Shown here: positions 5,078 to 6,619 of the stretch, piece after piece
Numbering within the stretch: the first letter of the stretch is position 1
Layout: each line of letters begins with the position of its first letter
NCBI GenBank assembly: GCA_028702415.1
Contig: JAQVOT010000067.1
Coordinates: 1-6,619 of the forward strand
DNA: 6,619 bases
Direction of reading: 5' to 3'
From: Eubacteriales bacterium
GTDB lineage: Bacteria; Bacillota; Clostridia; Peptostreptococcales; Anaerovoracaceae
Program-made: the position numbers and the translations under genes
The notes under the pieces: generated by a model
Database searches by the model: none
What the model was told of the DNA's origin: nothing
The model's input: the letters and a program-made list of their open reading frames with translations, nothing else

Positions 5078-6451
5078 CTATTCGAGTTCAAGATTAACAT
5101 CCTTGTGAAGCACTTTTACATTAACCAGGTAGAATACAACTCCGATGCAGAGCCAGATGACACCTAGAGTCAGTGCATACGAGGTCAAGCTCGTCCATAT
5201 GTATGCGATAATCAGGAATCCGATTCCCGGAAGAATCAGGTGCTTCCATACCTTGCCTGTCTTCTTCTTAAACCAGAAGTAATATATCACTGTGAAGTTC
5301 AAGATGATGAATGCGGAAAGGCCGCCGAAGTTGATTACTACTGAGATCGCATTGATTGCACTTGGAAGTAAATATACGCTTCCGATTGTAAGTACTAGTG
5401 ACAGTATAGCAATGAAAATGGTAGAAACGTAAGGTGTCTGGAACCTAGGGGTTACCTTTGCCAGAACCTTTGGAAGCATTCTGTCACGTGCCATTGAGAA
5501 GAGGATACGTGAGATTGCAGCCTGCGCTACCATGCAGTCAGCTATGCCCCAGCTAAAACCTGTTGCTGCCGCACAGATTACCATAACCTTGGCTCCGCCT
5601 GCCAAATTAGCCACCTCATAAAATGCGTTATCAACGTTTTCAAATGTTCCTTCGCCGTTCCAAGGCATTACGCATGCAGCTAAATAAGTCTGAGTGATGA
5701 AGAATGCACCTACTACCAGTATTGCCCATACAGAGCCCTTGCCGACAGAGTCTGCACCGCCCTTTGTTTCTTCTGCCAGGGTACTGATCCCGTCAAATCC
5801 CAGGAATGACAGTACGCACACCGATACAGCGCCCATTACGATCTTCATGCTGAAGTGTTCGCCATCAAAGAGGGGCTTCAGAGTGAAATCAACTCCAGGT
5901 GTAGTAACGATATAGTGAATTGCTGCTACGCAGAAGATTAAGAATACTATTATTTCGAGACCCAGCATTATCCAGTTGAATCTGTTAGTCCATTCGATTC
6001 CAATAACATTAATCACTGTGTTTATCGCAATGAATATCAGCAGCCATACCCAGATTGGAACAACTTCCATTCCCGGAATTGCAGAAAGAGCCGTTGCCGC
6101 TACTATGTAAAGCAATGTAGGAACCAGCAGGTAGTCAAGAAGTATCGCCCATCCTGACATAAAGCCTACAGGCTTGTTGATTGCCTTTGTGGCATATCCG
6201 TATACTGAACCGGCAATCGGGAATTCCTCCGCCATCCGCCAGTAACTGAATGCTGTAAATACCATTCCCACCAGGCCGATGCTGTATGCCAGTGCAACCA
6301 TGCCCTGTGAAATTGACATTACTGTTCCGTAGATGCCGAATGGTGCAATAGGTACCATGAAGATGAGGCCGTAACAGACCAGATCCGGCACGGTCAGCGC
6401 TCTCTTCAGCTCTTGCTTGTAACCAAGATTCTCAACAGTGTTTTTGTTCAT
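5078..6451 (-). CDS. APC-family amino acid/polyamine permease
   Basis: A 457-residue secondary transporter of the amino acid-polyamine-organocation (APC) superfamily with about twelve predicted transmembrane helices in the inner membrane. Seen: TM1 region PDLVCYGLIFMVPIAPFG (22-39), the EEFPIAGSVYGYATKAINKP loop (75-94), GWAILLDYLLVPTLLY (100-115), the TM6 signature SFLGFDGISTLAEETK (215-230) and the TM8-9 loop RILFSMARDRMLPKVLAKV (315-333). The GSVYGYATKAINKPVGF and LLDYLLVPT segments resemble putrescine importers of the PuuP/YcaM type more than lysine- or arginine-type permeases, but the substrate cannot be fixed. Length is typical and no truncation is seen. The start is supported by AAGGAGGAG (6460-6468, - strand) eight bases before ATG. 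It has its own upstream promoter and a downstream hairpin terminator, so it is probably a single-gene transcript. No enzyme for amine breakdown is adjacent. Confidence 0.9.
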   Translation of the reverse strand: MNKNTVENLGYKQELKRALTVPDLVCYGLIFMVPIAPFGIYGTVMSISQGMVALAYSIGLVGMVFTAFSYWRMAEEFPIAGSVYGYATKAINKPVGFMSGWAILLDYLLVPTLLYIVAATALSAIPGMEVVPIWVWLLIFIAINTVINVIGIEWTNRFNWIMLGLEIIVFLIFCVAAIHYIVTTPGVDFTLKPLFDGEHFSMKIVMGAVSVCVLSFLGFDGISTLAEETKGGADSVGKGSVWAILVVGAFFITQTYLAACVMPWNGEGTFENVDNAFYEVANLAGGAKVMVICAAATGFSWGIADCMVAQAAISRILFSMARDRMLPKVLAKVTPRFQTPYVSTIFIAILSLVLTIGSVYLLPSAINAISVVINFGGLSAFIILNFTVIYYFWFKKKTGKVWKHLILPGIGFLIIAYIWTSLTSYALTLGVIWLCIGVVFYLVNVKVLHKDVNLELE

Positions 6452-6459
6452 TCGATTTT

Positions 6460-6531
6460 CTCCTCCTTTACAACAATTTGATAATTATTGACTTTATGAT
6501 AATTAAATAATGACTGACTGAATTTTTTCAA
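6460..6531 (-). promoter_or_regulatory. Promoter and ribosome site of the APC permease gene
   Basis: Read on the - strand: TTGAAA (6526-6531), 16-base spacer, TATTTA (6504-6509), then an AT-rich leader of about 45 bases and AAGGAGGAG (6460-6468). The -35 is good, the -10 moderate. The spacer contains a short CAGT tandem (6511-6520). Confidence 0.5.
6479..6505. repeat. Direct repeat TGATAATTA in the permease leader/-10 region
   Basis: TGATAATTA occurs at 6479-6487 and 6497-6505, an 18-base step, and both are followed at slightly different distances by TGACT. The second copy overlaps the predicted -10 by two bases; the first lies just downstream. It could be a regulator site for the permease, but AT-rich DNA makes chance similarity possible. 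Confidence 0.35.
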
Positions 6532-6543
6532 AATGGAGTTTTA

Positions 6544-6618
6544 GTGAGTTTTGGGGACGTGTCCGAAAACTCATTTTTTTATTGCCGTTGAGTTTTCGGA
6601 CACGTCCCCAAAACTCAC
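6544..6618. repeat. REP/BIME-like palindromic repeat, copy 3
   Basis: The same 29-base arm as copies 1 and 2 (6545-6573) and its exact complement (6589-6617), but with a different 15-base loop (TTTTTTTATTGCCGT) instead of TATGTT. Pairing extends one base at the foot. It lies 93 bases upstream of the permease start and just outside its promoter, at the window end; what follows is unseen, so the gene arrangement here is unknown. On the + strand the left arm hairpin is followed by T7 (6574-6580). Confidence 0.9.
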
Positions 6619-6619
6619 A

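Noticed and set aside
5694..5915. A 73-codon + strand open frame within the permease gene
   Set aside because: Antisense of the TM6 region of the permease, with no independent support.

Overview
The window looks like chromosomal DNA of a low-to-mid GC anaerobic Firmicute, probably a clostridial (Eubacteriales) species. The grounds are strong AAGGAGG-type ribosome sites, sigma-A-like promoters, and protein families (HI0933-type flavoprotein, Mbeg1-like/DUF2974 hydrolase, threonine aldolase, APC permease) that are common together in that group. This is inference; there is no marker gene. No plasmid, phage, CRISPR, tRNA or rRNA feature is visible, and no gene-free stretch exceeds 300 bases.

Layout. 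(1) The 3' part of a FAD-dependent HI0933/BaiN-type oxidoreductase runs in from the left edge on the + strand. It converges on a small antibiotic-biosynthesis-monooxygenase-like (ABM) gene on the - strand; the gap between them is filled by a long palindrome (copy 1). (2) A divergent promoter region at about 1387-1494 serves the ABM gene and, on the + strand, a DUF2974 alpha/beta-hydrolase. The latter appears to be made from a leaderless or nearly leaderless mRNA. (3) A degenerate 16-bp-period repeat separates the hydrolase from a low-specificity threonine aldolase gene on the same strand. (4) The aldolase converges on an AT-rich acyltransferase-3 membrane protein gene; this gap again holds the palindrome (copy 2) followed by an 11-bp tandem repeat. 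(5) Two - strand genes follow: the acyltransferase, with a G8 tract in its short leader, and upstream of it an APC-family amino acid/polyamine permease with its own promoter and terminator. (6) The window ends in a third copy of the palindrome.

The genes do not form one obvious pathway. The aldolase (amino-acid breakdown) and permease (amino-acid or amine uptake) are compatible with amino-acid-using anaerobic metabolism, but they lie in separate transcription units. The window's most distinctive content is the repeat family. Three copies of a roughly 29-bp arm, each arm itself an imperfect hairpin, are arranged head to head as 66-75 bp palindromes. They resemble REP/BIME elements moved by Y1-type RAYT transposases, although no transposase gene is present here. 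Two copies occupy convergent gene junctions almost stop codon to stop codon, which suggests use as bidirectional terminators. I found no convincing evidence of a wholly new multi-gene system. The best leads are the repeat family and its foot-derived tandem repeats, the leaderless DUF2974 gene, the G8 leader tract of the acyltransferase and the dyad over the ABM promoter.
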